Assembly: GCA_015068245.1 (NCBI GenBank)
Contig: SVKU01000003.1
Span: forward strand, 1-64,000
Direction of reading: 5' to 3'
Origin: Oscillospiraceae bacterium
Lineage (GTDB): Bacteria > Bacillota > Clostridia > Oscillospirales > Oscillospiraceae
DNA length: 64,000 bases
Position numbers and translations under genes: made by a program. Shown here one piece after another: positions 34,003 to 42,820 of the stretch (positions are counted from its first letter, which is position 1; the number at the start of each line of letters is the position of its first letter). The notes below the pieces were generated by a model, which was not told the DNA's origin, did no database searches, and was given only the letters and a program-made list of their open reading frames with translations.

Positions 34003-35622
34003 TTAGAATCGCTCGTAAACAAAGTCGCTGGCGTTGTAACCGGGGCCGTAAAGGCCGAATACCAGCACTGCAAATATGCCGGCAATTATTATCATCCATC
34101 GGAACCAGCGCTGCTGCTTATCCAGTTTTTCACGGATGGAATATCCCTTTTCCTGGAGTATTCCCACAACGAGCAGCACGATAAGGCAAAGGAAAGTAAG
34201 ACCAAAGTCTCTGAATGTCATACCGTAGGTGTATATCTCGCCATTGACAAGCACCCAGGGATCCCAATGGGTAAAGATGCGTTTGAAGAACAGCCATGCG
34301 TTTTTCAAACCGCTGGGCATACTTTCAAGTCTTGCGACAGATACCAGCAGCAGAGTGCGGACGGCGCTGAACAGTTTCCAGGAGAAACATTCGTCGTTGA
34401 TATTGAGTTTTGCCTTGATTTTTTTGAAAAGAGGGTCAAACCAGATCGCAGCGGCGATGATGGCACCGTTGTAAATACCAAACACCACATACTTCCAGCT
34501 GGCAGCATGCCAGATACCAACAAGGAAGAAAGATACAAAAGATGCTATGCAGGGAGCAAAGCTCTTGGCGGCAAAGTTGCCGAATCGGGCCTTGATCTTC
34601 TTGGTGGCCTTGGCCATACCCTTGGAAATGGCAATGGGATAGAACACATAGTCTTTCATCCAGTCGCCAAGAGTGATGTGCCAGCGGCGCCAGAAATCGG
34701 CCACAGAGGTTGCAAAAAACGGCCGTTTGAAGTTTTCGGCAAGATCGATACCAAGTATCTGGGCAACGCCCCGGGCAATATCAATACCGCCGGAGAAGTC
34801 GCCATAGATACGGATACCGCAGAACAGGGTTGCCACAATAACGGCTATACCGCCGAAAGCGGGATCGTATTCGGCGGGGTTGACCTGGAACACATGGTCT
34901 ACCAGCATGCCCACTCTGTCGGCTATAACCAGCTTTTTAAAAGCACCCCAGATAATGAGTTCACAGCCGTGCTTGAATCTGGTGAAATCGAAGTCGTGGG
35001 GCTCGTAAAGCTGATGAGCCAGTTGGTCGTGACGACCGATAGGTCCCTGAATGATCTGAGGGAAGAAGGACACAAACAGAGCAAATTTTGCAAAGTTGGT
35101 GTCGGCCTTGTATTTGTTGCGGTAAACGTCCACAACGTAGCCGGTAGACTGGAAGGTATAGAAAGATATACCCAGAGGCAGTATCAGCTCCAGTTCGCCA
35201 AACACAGGGTCAATGCTGACGATACCCAGCACAGCGTTGATATTTTCGGCGATGAAGTTGTAGTACTTCATGAAAACCAGCAAGCCGATGTTGAGAACCA
35301 GATCCAGCAGCAGGAGTTTTTTGTTCTTGCTTTTGACCTTTGCGCGGTATTCCTTCTTCTCGGCAAGGGGCCAGTCCTTGTTCTCGGCAAGGACGTTTTC
35401 GGCTTCGGTATTGAATTTGCTCATCTGTCTGGCTATAATAAAGCTCGTAACAGCGGTAAAACCGATGTAAATAAAATACTTCACACCGCCGAAAGCATAG
35501 AAGATAAGGCTGAACACAAGCAGCACTATCCATTTATGCTCTCTCAGCCTTTTGGGCCACAGGAAGTACACGGCAAAGACCGCAGCCAGAAAGAATACAA
35601 ATTTGACAGATACAAAACTCAT
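34003..35622 (-). CDS. MBOAT-family O-acyltransferase (DltB/AlgI-like)
   Basis: The 539-residue multi-helix membrane protein has MBOAT signatures: PLGISFYTFQSTGYVVDVYR, FFPQIIQGPIGRHDQL, DFWRRWHITLGDWMKDYVFYP and the catalytic His in LVGIWHAASWKYVVFG. It would move an acyl or aminoacyl group across the membrane for a wall polymer. As first gene of MBOAT-SGNH-carrier-ligase it takes the DltB place, though in an order unlike dltABCD. A charged insert of about 50 residues after the second helix is longer than in DltB. Confidence 0.9.
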   Translation of the reverse strand: MSFVSVKFVFFLAAVFAVYFLWPKRLREHKWIVLLVFSLIFYAFGGVKYFIYIGFTAVTSFIIARQMSKFNTEAENVLAENKDWPLAEKKEYRAKVKSKNKKLLLLDLVLNIGLLVFMKYYNFIAENINAVLGIVSIDPVFGELELILPLGISFYTFQSTGYVVDVYRNKYKADTNFAKFALFVSFFPQIIQGPIGRHDQLAHQLYEPHDFDFTRFKHGCELIIWGAFKKLVIADRVGMLVDHVFQVNPAEYDPAFGGIAVIVATLFCGIRIYGDFSGGIDIARGVAQILGIDLAENFKRPFFATSVADFWRRWHITLGDWMKDYVFYPIAISKGMAKATKKIKARFGNFAAKSFAPCIASFVSFFLVGIWHAASWKYVVFGIYNGAIIAAAIWFDPLFKKIKAKLNINDECFSWKLFSAVRTLLLVSVARLESMPSGLKNAWLFFKRIFTHWDPWVLVNGEIYTYGMTFRDFGLTFLCLIVLLVVGILQEKGYSIREKLDKQQRWFRWMIIIAGIFAVLVFGLYGPGYNASDFVYERF

Positions 35623-35662
35623 TTGACGATCAAATCCCGTTTCTTTTAGTTTAATTTGAGGC

Positions 35663-35718
35663 TTGCATACATTTATGCAAACAATATATTATTTTAGCAC
35701 ATTTACTCGAAAATGCAA
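35663..35718 (-). promoter_or_regulatory. Promoter and palindrome upstream of the MBOAT operon
   Basis: On the minus strand TTGCAT (35718-35713), a 16-bp spacer and TAAAAT (35696-35691) form the promoter. Downstream, TTGCATA-CATT-TATGCAA (35663-35680) is a perfect 7-bp inverted repeat near the expected start of transcription and could be an operator. Confidence 0.5.
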
Positions 35719-35768
35719 CTATATTATTACGAAAGGTAGCCTTTTTCTTCACAAAGGCAACACCGAAA

Positions 35769-36314
35769 ATGAAACTTTTACTTCACAGCTGCTGTGCCCC
35801 CTGTTCCGTCATGTGTATCGAATCCCTCAGGGGAGAGGGGCACGATCTATCTGCCTTCTGGTACAACCCCAATATCCACCCCTTTACCGAATACCGCTCA
35901 CGCAGAAATTGCTTGACAGAGTACGCCAAAACTATTGATCTGCCCGTGATACTTAAAGACGAATATGCTTTGCGTCCCTTTGTGCGGGCGGTGGCAGCGG
36001 ATATCGCAAACCGCTGCGGATACTGCTACGCTGAACGTCTCAGCAAAGCTGCCGCAGCCGCAAAGGAAAACGGCTTTGAGGGTTTTACCACAAGCCTGCT
36101 TATCAGCCCTTATCAGGATCATGATAAGATAATCGAAACCGGCAAACGCTGCGCCGATGCTTTTGAGATTGAGTTCGTTTACCGTGATTTCCGCCCTCTG
36201 TTCCGTGAGGGGCAGGACAAAGCCCGTGAACTGGGCTTTTATATGCAGAAATACTGCGGCTGCGTGTTCTCGGAAGAGGAACGGTATTTGAAGGAGAAAA
36301 AGCGGATACCGTGA
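35769..36314 (+). CDS. queH: Epoxyqueuosine reductase QueH
   Basis: The 181-residue iron-sulfur enzyme performs the last step of queuosine formation in tRNA, replacing QueG. Cysteine motifs are HSCCAPCS (residues 6-13), RCGYCYAERL near 79-88 and QKYCGCVFSEEER near 158-170, which supply cluster and metal ligands. The length is typical of QueH (DUF208). It is a single gene transcribed away from the MBOAT operon; AAAGG lies upstream of the ATG. No other queuosine gene is in view. Confidence 0.95.
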   Translation: MKLLLHSCCAPCSVMCIESLRGEGHDLSAFWYNPNIHPFTEYRSRRNCLTEYAKTIDLPVILKDEYALRPFVRAVAADIANRCGYCYAERLSKAAAAAKENGFEGFTTSLLISPYQDHDKIIETGKRCADAFEIEFVYRDFRPLFREGQDKARELGFYMQKYCGCVFSEEERYLKEKKRIP

Positions 36315-36324
36315 GAGGAAAATG

Positions 36325-36486
36325 ATGCATCGCCGTTGGCGATATGAAGCTATGCTTCGCATAATGATGTTGCTCCCGTTGGTCGCAATGATGCGATGTT
36401 TGCCGTCAACATTAGCGAAGCGACATCATTAGGCGAAGCGACATCATTAACGCAGTGACAACATTTGCCGAAGGCAAACATCATTC
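36325..36486. repeat. Dispersed repeat mosaic after queH
   Basis: The block contains GCGAAGCGACATCATTA in tandem (36415-36431 and 36433-36449), plus ATGATGTTTGCC/GGCAAAC words in both directions. No gene is supported. The two tandem copies have no spacers of the CRISPR kind. Confidence 0.65.
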
Positions 36487-36527
36487 AAAAAGACCTGATT
36501 TGTCAGGCAGACAAATCAGGTCTTTTT
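36487..36527 (-). terminator. Terminator of tRNA-Gly
   Basis: An 18-bp perfect stem (36487-36504 with 36510-36527) with A/T ends follows the tRNA on the minus strand and ends in a T-run. It can also act for the plus strand. Confidence 0.92.
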
Positions 36528-36529
36528 GT

Positions 36530-36604
36530 TGGAGCAGGGTACGGGAATCGAACCCGCCTCCGAGGCTTGGGAAGCCCCTATAATAGCCGATATACTAACC
36601 CTGC
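36530..36604 (-). tRNA. tRNA-Gly (anticodon CCC)
   Basis: On the minus strand the acceptor arms GCAGGGT and ACCCTGC, the anticodon stem GGGGC/GCCTC with loop TTCCCAA (anticodon CCC), and T-arm GCGGG-TTCGATT-CCCGT form a normal cloverleaf. CCA is encoded. Confidence 0.96.
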
Positions 36605-36615
36605 ATGTGCTGACT

Positions 36616-36644
36616 ATTATACTCTTGACACATCTGCGTGTCAA
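36616..36644 (-). promoter_or_regulatory. Consensus promoter of tRNA-Gly
   Basis: On the minus strand TTGACA (36644-36639), 17 bp and TATAAT (36621-36616) match the consensus fully. The -35 box is part of an inverted repeat TTGACAC-ATCTGC-GTGTCAA (36625-36644) whose other arm faces the flavin reductase gene. Confidence 0.85.
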
Positions 36645-36666
36645 TCGAAAGATGGAGGTTAACGCA

Positions 36667-37317
36667 ATGAAAAAAGAATATCCTACCTTGCCTGATTCCA
36701 TGAAAAATATGACAACCTACGGTTTTTCATGGATGGAGTTCATCGCAGCAATTCCCGCTCCGCTTTTTGTGGTTACATCTTATAAATCCAATGGCAAGCC
36801 AAACGCCTGCCTGCAGTCGTGGTCGAGCTTCACCGGAGAAGATAACCGCTTCTTTGCCATACTTTCCAGCGTTCATAAATCAAAGCATCTGTATCAAACT
36901 ATTCACGAAACAGGTGTTGCCGTTTTGAATTTTCCATCTGCCGACATTTACGACAAATGCCTTGATACTATCAAAAACAACGGTTTTGATGATGACGAGA
37001 TAGCCCTTTCGGGTCTCACTTCCGAACCTGCTTCCACTGTGGAGGCTCCAAGAATAAAAGAGTGCTTTGTCAGTCTTGAGTGTCGTTATCTCTGGGAAAA
37101 GGAAATTGTCGAAAACAGCACCCATGTTCTCATGTGTCTGGAAATCGTCAACATATGCGCCGACATTGACCATCTTAATGAAGCAACTCTTGGCAGATAC
37201 GGCGATACAGGTTATATCTATAATGTCCACTACCCCATCGATCCGGAAACCTTTACCGGAACTTCCCACGACTGGATCGCTACGCTGACCAAGCACAGGG
37301 ATATGGGTGAGTACTAA
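36667..37317 (+). CDS. Flavin reductase family protein (FMN-binding split barrel)
   Basis: The 216-residue protein fits the flavoredoxin-like split-barrel group: an N-terminal PLFVVTSYKSNGKPNACLQSWSS that lines the FMN site, FAILSSVHKSKHLYQTIHETGVAVLNFP and a later EIVNICAD strand. Such proteins bind FMN as dimers and reduce flavins or transfer electrons. The ATG at 36667 has GGAGG 9 bases upstream; the frame further upstream crosses the tRNA gene. It is monocistronic and faces a convergent lipoprotein gene. Confidence 0.85.
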   Translation: MKKEYPTLPDSMKNMTTYGFSWMEFIAAIPAPLFVVTSYKSNGKPNACLQSWSSFTGEDNRFFAILSSVHKSKHLYQTIHETGVAVLNFPSADIYDKCLDTIKNNGFDDDEIALSGLTSEPASTVEAPRIKECFVSLECRYLWEKEIVENSTHVLMCLEIVNICADIDHLNEATLGRYGDTGYIYNVHYPIDPETFTGTSHDWIATLTKHRDMGEY

Positions 37318-37326
37318 ATAAGCACA

Positions 37327-37362
37327 AAAAGCTCACCATGCAGTTTTGCATGGTGAGCTTTT
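37327..37362. terminator. Bidirectional terminator
   Basis: A 16-bp perfect stem (37327-37342 with 37347-37362) with A- and T-tails separates the convergent flavin reductase and solute-binding protein genes. Confidence 0.92.
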
Positions 37363-37373
37363 GCGATATTCTG

Positions 37374-39089
37374 TTACTGTGCTTCAAGATATCTGTCCAG
37401 AGCGATCTGGGACAGTTCGATGCATCTTGCCATGTTCATGCTTTCGATAGTGGCAACGTAGTTGTCCCACTCGTCAAAGCTCTGGTCGCCGGTAACAAAC
37501 TTGACCAGATTCTCAGACAGGTAAGTGTTGATGTCGGCGAAGATGTTGGTCTGTTCGGTCTGCTCATCAGCAGTCAGAACAGCCTTGGAGGGGATAGCAT
37601 ATGCTTCGTCAGTGGGGGTGGAGATCCAGATCTCGCTGGCTTCATGCATATGCTCGGTGTAATTGTTGGTGCCTCTGGCAGAATCAAGAACATAGGGGCC
37701 AACGTCCACAACGTACATCAGAATGGCTACACGATAGTCATAAATCTCGTTGTTCATAACGACATCGGTAAGCTGGGGGTTGCCGTCTTCGTCATATTCA
37801 AAGGTTTCGCCTTCGATACCGTAGTTGCACAGCAGGGAGCCCTCGTCTGTATAGCAGTAATCGCAGAACTGCAGAACGATTTCGGGATGCTCGCAGGAAG
37901 TGGTGATGATCCAGTTGGCAGCCTTCAGGTAGCCGGGATTGTTTCTGCCCATATGCAGCACGTCGCCCTCGTTCAGAACGGGGTCGGCAACTGCTACGAA
38001 ATAAGCGTCGGGATCTTCGGTAATTCTTGCAAAGGTGGCCATTTCGCTGACTTCGCTGCGGAAGAAACCGGTATCACCGGCAGCGATCATGCTGGTGTTG
38101 CGGAACATCTGCTGAGCGCCGTAGGTGGGGAAGTCTTTCCAGATGATGCCTTCTTCGTACCACTGGTTGAGCAGCTGGAGGTATTCTTTGAAATTGTCCT
38201 GAATGGCGCACATTTTGATTTCGCCGTTATCGTTGTAAAGACCGCTGTTGTTGAAGGCACCGCCAAAAGCGGTAAGAATGCTGCCTTCCTGATAATAGCA
38301 GGAGGTGGGGATCCACATGGCTGCTTCTGCGCCAAGCTCATTTTTGAAGCCTACAAGAGCGTCATGGAGCTGGTCAACAGTCTTGGGTACTTCCATGCCC
38401 AGTTCATCCAGCCAGTCACCGCGGATAACAAGACCCTGATCGGGACCACGGTAGGTATTGTAGAAAGTTGCAAGATGGACGAGGTTGCCGTTATCGGTGG
38501 TAACAGAGTCGTAAAGCTCATCGTTGCAGGTAAGCTGTGCCCAGTAGTTGGGGGCATATTCCTGAGCAAGCTCCGACAGTTCCAGATAAACACCGTCTTC
38601 AACCGCCTGATCGTTGCCGCCGGTATAGGTCAGCTGACCGGCAAGAACATCGGAGTACTCGCCGCCGGCCTGCATCAGGCTCCACAGAGTGGAAGTCTGG
38701 TCGGGATGATACAGATCAAACTCAATGTTAACGCCGGTGCGTTTTTCAAGCTCTTTCCATACAAGGTTTTCTTCGGAATAGTCGTTGATGTAACCCAGCG
38801 CAGCAGGGGACATACCCATCCAAACTTCAAAGGATTCGCCATTGGTGGTGATAGGCAGCTCCACAGGGAACTCTTCCACTTCATTGGGGTTGCCGTCTTT
38901 AACAACGACTTCCTCGGGTACGGGTTCTTCTTCGGGAGCAGCTTCTTCTTCGGGAGCGGCTTCTTCGGCAGGAGTTTCAGCAACGGCTTCGCTCTCTGCG
39001 GGGGGATCGACCTTTTCTTCTGCGCAGCCGGCCATGACAGACAGGCAAAGGCAAAGAACAAGGATCAGACACAGGATTTTTGCTTTCAT
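37374..39089 (-). CDS. Extracellular solute-binding lipoprotein (ABC type)
   Basis: The 571-residue protein has a lipoprotein signal ending VMAGC (Cys 21), an acidic Glu/Pro/Ala linker to about residue 65 and a two-lobed solute-binding domain. Segments such as KELEKRTGVNIEF, MQAGGEYSDVL, LVIRGDWLDELGMEVPKTVDQLHDAL and QFCDYCYTDEGSLLCNYGIEGETF match the LplA-like, carbohydrate-type family. No permease or ATPase gene is nearby, so it must work with a transporter encoded elsewhere or in signalling. It is transcribed away from a second such protein. Confidence 0.9.
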   Translation of the reverse strand: MKAKILCLILVLCLCLSVMAGCAEEKVDPPAESEAVAETPAEEAAPEEEAAPEEEPVPEEVVVKDGNPNEVEEFPVELPITTNGESFEVWMGMSPAALGYINDYSEENLVWKELEKRTGVNIEFDLYHPDQTSTLWSLMQAGGEYSDVLAGQLTYTGGNDQAVEDGVYLELSELAQEYAPNYWAQLTCNDELYDSVTTDNGNLVHLATFYNTYRGPDQGLVIRGDWLDELGMEVPKTVDQLHDALVGFKNELGAEAAMWIPTSCYYQEGSILTAFGGAFNNSGLYNDNGEIKMCAIQDNFKEYLQLLNQWYEEGIIWKDFPTYGAQQMFRNTSMIAAGDTGFFRSEVSEMATFARITEDPDAYFVAVADPVLNEGDVLHMGRNNPGYLKAANWIITTSCEHPEIVLQFCDYCYTDEGSLLCNYGIEGETFEYDEDGNPQLTDVVMNNEIYDYRVAILMYVVDVGPYVLDSARGTNNYTEHMHEASEIWISTPTDEAYAIPSKAVLTADEQTEQTNIFADINTYLSENLVKFVTGDQSFDEWDNYVATIESMNMARCIELSQIALDRYLEAQ

Positions 39090-39471
39090 TCATTTTCTCC
39101 TTTCTCTTTTTGAGCAAAGCTTCGCATCATAACTTTTACTCAAATTTAGAATATCTTTACCGGAACCTATCGTCAATGAATAGTTTATCGTCATTTTTTA
39201 GGAAAACTTTGTTCGTTTTATGTGCACATTACACATTTACGCCACATTTTCTTCATTTATGATATATAAGTTACTTATTTGAATGTCGGATCGGACGCAG
39301 ATTTCCTGATACATCAACAGATTTTTCCGTATCTTGATCGGCGTCACATTAAACGCACCATTTTCACAGAACGCTCAAAAAATATATCTCTGTGAACTAA
39401 AACTTAATGTTCTTTTGTATAACTGTAAATATAATTGAATCATACGACAATATATTTAAGGAGCTGAGAAA
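39090..39471. promoter_or_regulatory. Divergent promoter region between two solute-binding proteins
   Basis: This 382-bp stretch has no gene and is AT-rich. Toward the plus-strand gene a TATAAT lies near 39430-39435 and AAGGAG 9 bases before the ATG at 39472. No matching -35 box or inverted repeat was convincing, which is consistent with activator-dependent control. Confidence 0.45.
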
Positions 39472-41193
39472 ATGAAGAAATTACTTGCACTTATCATGGC
39501 ACTGGCTCTTATGGCGGCTTTGTTTGCAGGCTGCGCCGGCAAAACTCAGGAGCCTGCCGAAGAAGTTCCTGCCGAAAGTGTCTCTGCCGAGGAAGCACCT
39601 CCTGCTGAAGAGCCTGCTGTCAAGGCAGACGAAGTTGGCACCGCCACCGAGCATGATATTCAGACTGCCGGTGAAGCTGCCGACGCTCAAGAGGCAACCC
39701 ACTCTATTTCTTATCCTCTGGACGCCGAAGGCATTACCCTGACTGTGTTTACCAACCAACCTGCCCTTGGCCCTCTTACCGGCCGTATCCCCATTGAAAG
39801 CCATGGCGAGTATGAAACCTGGCAGCACTCTCTGGAGTGTACCGGTGTTGACATTGAATTGACCGAAACCAGCATGATGACCAGCACCGAACAGTTCAAT
39901 CTGATGGTAGCTTCCGGCGAATATGCCGACATGATCACCGGTGCGGAAAGCCAGTACTCCGGTGGCCTGACAAAGGCATTTGATGACGAAGTCATCATTG
40001 ATCTGGCAGATATGATTCAGGAAAACTGCCCCGACTACTGGCGTTATGTGGCTGCCGATGAGCACCTTGCTCGCGATACCAAGGACGACTCCGGCCGCAT
40101 TTACGGCGTTTACTCAATTTACGACTCTGCTGTTTATATTGAAGGCTACCTGATGCGTGGAGACTGGCTTGATCAGCTGGGTATGGATGCCCCCACCGAT
40201 TTCGACCAGCTTACAGAAGTCTTTACCGCTTTCAAAAACGAAATGGGCTGCGAGTATCCCGCTTTTGTCAACAAAACCACCGTCTTTATGAACCATGGCT
40301 ATAACCTTGCGGGCTTTGATGTTGCCACAGGCGGACTGCCTATGTCTGTAGACGGCGTAAACGTCAAGTGCGACTTCCAGCAGGACGCTTACCGTGACTG
40401 GCTGGTCATGATGAACGACTGGTACAACAAGGGGTTGATCGATCCCAACTTCATGGAAACCAGCAATGACATGTTCTCCGGTGAGACAGAACGACTGAAC
40501 CTCATCAATCAGGTAGGCTCTTTCACTCAGATGTCTACCTCCCTGCCTACCTTCTACGAAAACGAAACCCCCGGATATGGGCTTATACCTGTTGTTGTCA
40601 CCGCTGACGGCAGCGGTATCAACCACATGCTGTCCGACACTCTGGTATTCTCCTCCACCGTTGTTTCCACCCAGTGTGAATACCCTGAGCTGGCTCTGCA
40701 GTATATGAACTGGTGGTACACCGATGAAGGCCAGATGTGCTATAACTACGGCATGGAAGGTACCCACTATACCGTCAACGAAGATGGCGAAGTTGAGTTT
40801 ACCGACCTGGTCATCAACAATGACCTTGGAATCTCACCCACCTTGTATATGCGTACATTCACCATTGCAGGTTTTGGCTGGGGCCGTACCATTCAGTCCA
40901 GAAACTGGTGCTTCTATGAGGATTACGCAGCCAACGCTGTAAACTTCTGGACTGAGCATAATGACGGCGCTTATGCTCTGCCTGCCCTGTCCTTCACCAC
41001 CGAGGAATCCGAACGCATTGCTCAGTTCTCCGCTGACGTTTGTACTTATGTTGCAGAACGTATTCCCCAGTATATTACCGGCGATATCGCCATCGACACT
41101 TGGGACAGCTTTGTTCAGGAACTTGAGCAGTTCAACCTTTCCGAGCTTGTAAGCATCTATCAGGCTGCCTATGACCGTTATCTGGGCAGATAA
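39472..41193 (+). CDS. Extracellular solute-binding lipoprotein (ABC type), second copy
   Basis: The 573-residue protein has a lipobox LFAGC (Cys 21), a long acidic linker (about 22-75) and the same fold as the divergent neighbour: LMVASGEYADMITGAE, YLMRGDWLDQLGMDAPTDFDQLTEVF, MNDWYNKGLIDPNF and MNWWYTDEGQMCYNYGMEGTHYTV. The two proteins share these blocks yet differ widely elsewhere, so they are old paralogues with different ligands. It too lacks adjacent transporter genes. A strong hairpin follows. Confidence 0.9.
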   Translation: MKKLLALIMALALMAALFAGCAGKTQEPAEEVPAESVSAEEAPPAEEPAVKADEVGTATEHDIQTAGEAADAQEATHSISYPLDAEGITLTVFTNQPALGPLTGRIPIESHGEYETWQHSLECTGVDIELTETSMMTSTEQFNLMVASGEYADMITGAESQYSGGLTKAFDDEVIIDLADMIQENCPDYWRYVAADEHLARDTKDDSGRIYGVYSIYDSAVYIEGYLMRGDWLDQLGMDAPTDFDQLTEVFTAFKNEMGCEYPAFVNKTTVFMNHGYNLAGFDVATGGLPMSVDGVNVKCDFQQDAYRDWLVMMNDWYNKGLIDPNFMETSNDMFSGETERLNLINQVGSFTQMSTSLPTFYENETPGYGLIPVVVTADGSGINHMLSDTLVFSSTVVSTQCEYPELALQYMNWWYTDEGQMCYNYGMEGTHYTVNEDGEVEFTDLVINNDLGISPTLYMRTFTIAGFGWGRTIQSRNWCFYEDYAANAVNFWTEHNDGAYALPALSFTTEESERIAQFSADVCTYVAERIPQYITGDIAIDTWDSFVQELEQFNLSELVSIYQAAYDRYLGR

Positions 41194-41236
41194 GACACGA
41201 TAAAAAGATCCCTCATCAGACAATGTCATAAAGTTA

Positions 41237-41282
41237 AGCTGTCATTCCGAACATTGCGTAAGCAATGTTCGGAATGACAGCT
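41237..41282. terminator. 21-bp hairpin, bidirectional terminator or repeat
   Basis: A perfect 21-bp stem (41237-41257 with 41262-41282) and GTAA loop sit between convergent genes. The arm end CTGTCATT/AATGACAG also occurs in the repeat block at 19.4 kb, so this may be a dispersed repeat that has taken a terminator role. Confidence 0.75.
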
Positions 41283-41290
41283 TTCGTTGC

Positions 41291-42043
41291 TTATTCGATT
41301 ATTCCTGTTTCGAGGAAGCGTTCATATCTGTCGCAGATTTCTTTTGTCGGGCCAAAGGCTATCTGCTTTCCCTTATCCATCCACAGAACCTTATCGCACA
41401 GACTGCGAACCTGTTCAAGGGAATGGGACACAAGGATAGTGGTTGCATCGGAAGCCAGAATTTGCTTCATCTTGGCTTCGCTCTTTTTGCGAAACGCACC
41501 GTCACCTACAGAGAGGACCTCGTCCAGTATCAGTATTTCCGGCTGCACAAAGCTGGCGATAGCAAAGGCAAGGCGGGATTTCATGCCTGAGGACAGCTGC
41601 TTAAAGGCTCTGTCCTGGAACTCTTCCAACTCGGCAAAAGCAATTATATCGTCATAGGCGTCTTCCATGAATTTTCTTGTGTAGCCCAGTAATGCGCCAC
41701 GAAGAAAAGTATTTTCCTTAACGGTCAGCTCGTTGTCGAAACCGGAAGCCAGTTCCAGCAGGGCAACTACGGTGCCGTTGAGTGTGACTTTGCCCTTTGT
41801 GGGCTCCATAATACCGCTTACGGCTTTCAGTAGGGTTGATTTGCCGGCACCGTTTTTGCCGACGATCCCCAACATCTCGCCCTTGTTGACCTCAAAGGAT
41901 ACTCCGTTTACTGCCCAGAAATCTTTGACGTGGTATTTTCCGGAAAGCCTGCGAACCACATATTCCTTTAATCCGATGGACTTGAAATCACCGGTCATGT
42001 ATCGGATGGAAACATCCGAAAGTTTAAGCATTGTTTGTGACAT
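41291..42043 (-). CDS. Polysaccharide/teichoic acid ABC exporter ATPase (TagH-like)
   Basis: The 250-residue ATPase shows Walker A GIVGKNGAGKSTLLK, the signature QLSSGMKSRLAFA, Walker B EILILDEVLSVGD and the switch His in LVSHS. The N-terminal GLKEYVVRRLSGKYHVKDFWAVNGVSFEV is typical of O-antigen and teichoic acid exporters. It lacks the C-terminal extension of TagH and of carbohydrate-binding Wzt proteins. With the permease 9 bp upstream it would export the polymer made by the operon. It is the last gene of the run. Confidence 0.92.
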   Translation of the reverse strand: MSQTMLKLSDVSIRYMTGDFKSIGLKEYVVRRLSGKYHVKDFWAVNGVSFEVNKGEMLGIVGKNGAGKSTLLKAVSGIMEPTKGKVTLNGTVVALLELASGFDNELTVKENTFLRGALLGYTRKFMEDAYDDIIAFAELEEFQDRAFKQLSSGMKSRLAFAIASFVQPEILILDEVLSVGDGAFRKKSEAKMKQILASDATTILVSHSLEQVRSLCDKVLWMDKGKQIAFGPTKEICDRYERFLETGIIE

Positions 42044-42052
42044 TTTGCACCT

Positions 42053-42820
42053 CTATACATAGTAAAGGAATTGGTGGTTGTACTTCTTGTAAATGAAAAA
42101 GCCAAGACCCAGCACCAGAGCGGCGTAAGCTGCCATCAGCAGATGATAGGGCAGCGAGGGTATCACGCCGTCTATGATTATCTGACGGAAATAGCTGATG
42201 TAAACGTACACGGGGTTGCAGTGGAATACCATCTGCACGGTTGGAGAATAACCGTCTATGGTGTAGAAAATGGCTGAACAGTACATCAGCAGCATGGTAA
42301 ATACTTCGTAAAGGTATTGTATATCCTTAAAAAACACATACAGTGCAGACAGAACAAGTCCCACACCCATATTGAACAGCACCATGCAGGCGATGGGGTA
42401 CAGCAGAAGAAGGAACCGCCAGGAAAAGGCAATACCGTCAATCGCCACGAAGATAAAAAATACCACCAGTGTCAGTCCGAAATTGATCAGGGACGATGCA
42501 TTTTTGGAAAGCAAGAACATATATTTGGGCACGTTTATCTTTTTGAAAATGCTGGCGTTGCTCACAAGAGACTGCATTCCGCTGTTGGTGGATTCCCTGT
42601 AATAGCCGAAAACAAGGTTTCCCGCAAACAGGTATATGGTGTAATGAGGAGTGCTGCGTCCAAAGAACTGGGTAAATACCAAGCTCATTACCAGCAGGTT
42701 CAGCAGGGGAGACAGCACGCTCCAGAACACGCCAAGTATAGTGCGTTTGTATTTCTTTTTAAAATCTCGTTTAACCAGCTCCGTAAACAGGAAGCTGTGT
42801 TTTTTCATTTTCTGGATCAT
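42053..42820 (-). CDS. Polysaccharide/teichoic acid ABC exporter permease (TagG-like)
   Basis: The 255-residue membrane protein belongs to the ABC-2 type. KRDFKKKYKRTILGVFWSVLSPLLNLLVMSLVF is the family N-terminus, six helices follow, and FFKDIQYLYEVFTMLLMYCSAIFY is the conserved central part. Its start touches the stop of the CDP-glycerol transferase gene. It pairs with the downstream ATPase. Confidence 0.92.
   Translation of the reverse strand: MIQKMKKHSFLFTELVKRDFKKKYKRTILGVFWSVLSPLLNLLVMSLVFTQFFGRSTPHYTIYLFAGNLVFGYYRESTNSGMQSLVSNASIFKKINVPKYMFLLSKNASSLINFGLTLVVFFIFVAIDGIAFSWRFLLLLYPIACMVLFNMGVGLVLSALYVFFKDIQYLYEVFTMLLMYCSAIFYTIDGYSPTVQMVFHCNPVYVYISYFRQIIIDGVIPSLPYHLLMAAYAALVLGLGFFIYKKYNHQFLYYV

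Noticed and set aside
33970..35649. 559-codon plus-strand open frame
   Set aside because: It lies antisense to the clear MBOAT gene. Its protein has no recognisable motif, and codon bias of the real gene explains the open frame.
36415..36449. Tandem 17-bp repeats as a possible CRISPR array
   Set aside because: There are only two adjacent copies without spacers and no cas gene in the window.
37338..39113. 591-codon plus-strand open frame
   Set aside because: It is antisense to the solute-binding lipoprotein, which has a lipobox, ribosome site and family motifs. The plus-strand product looks like random hydrophobic sequence.
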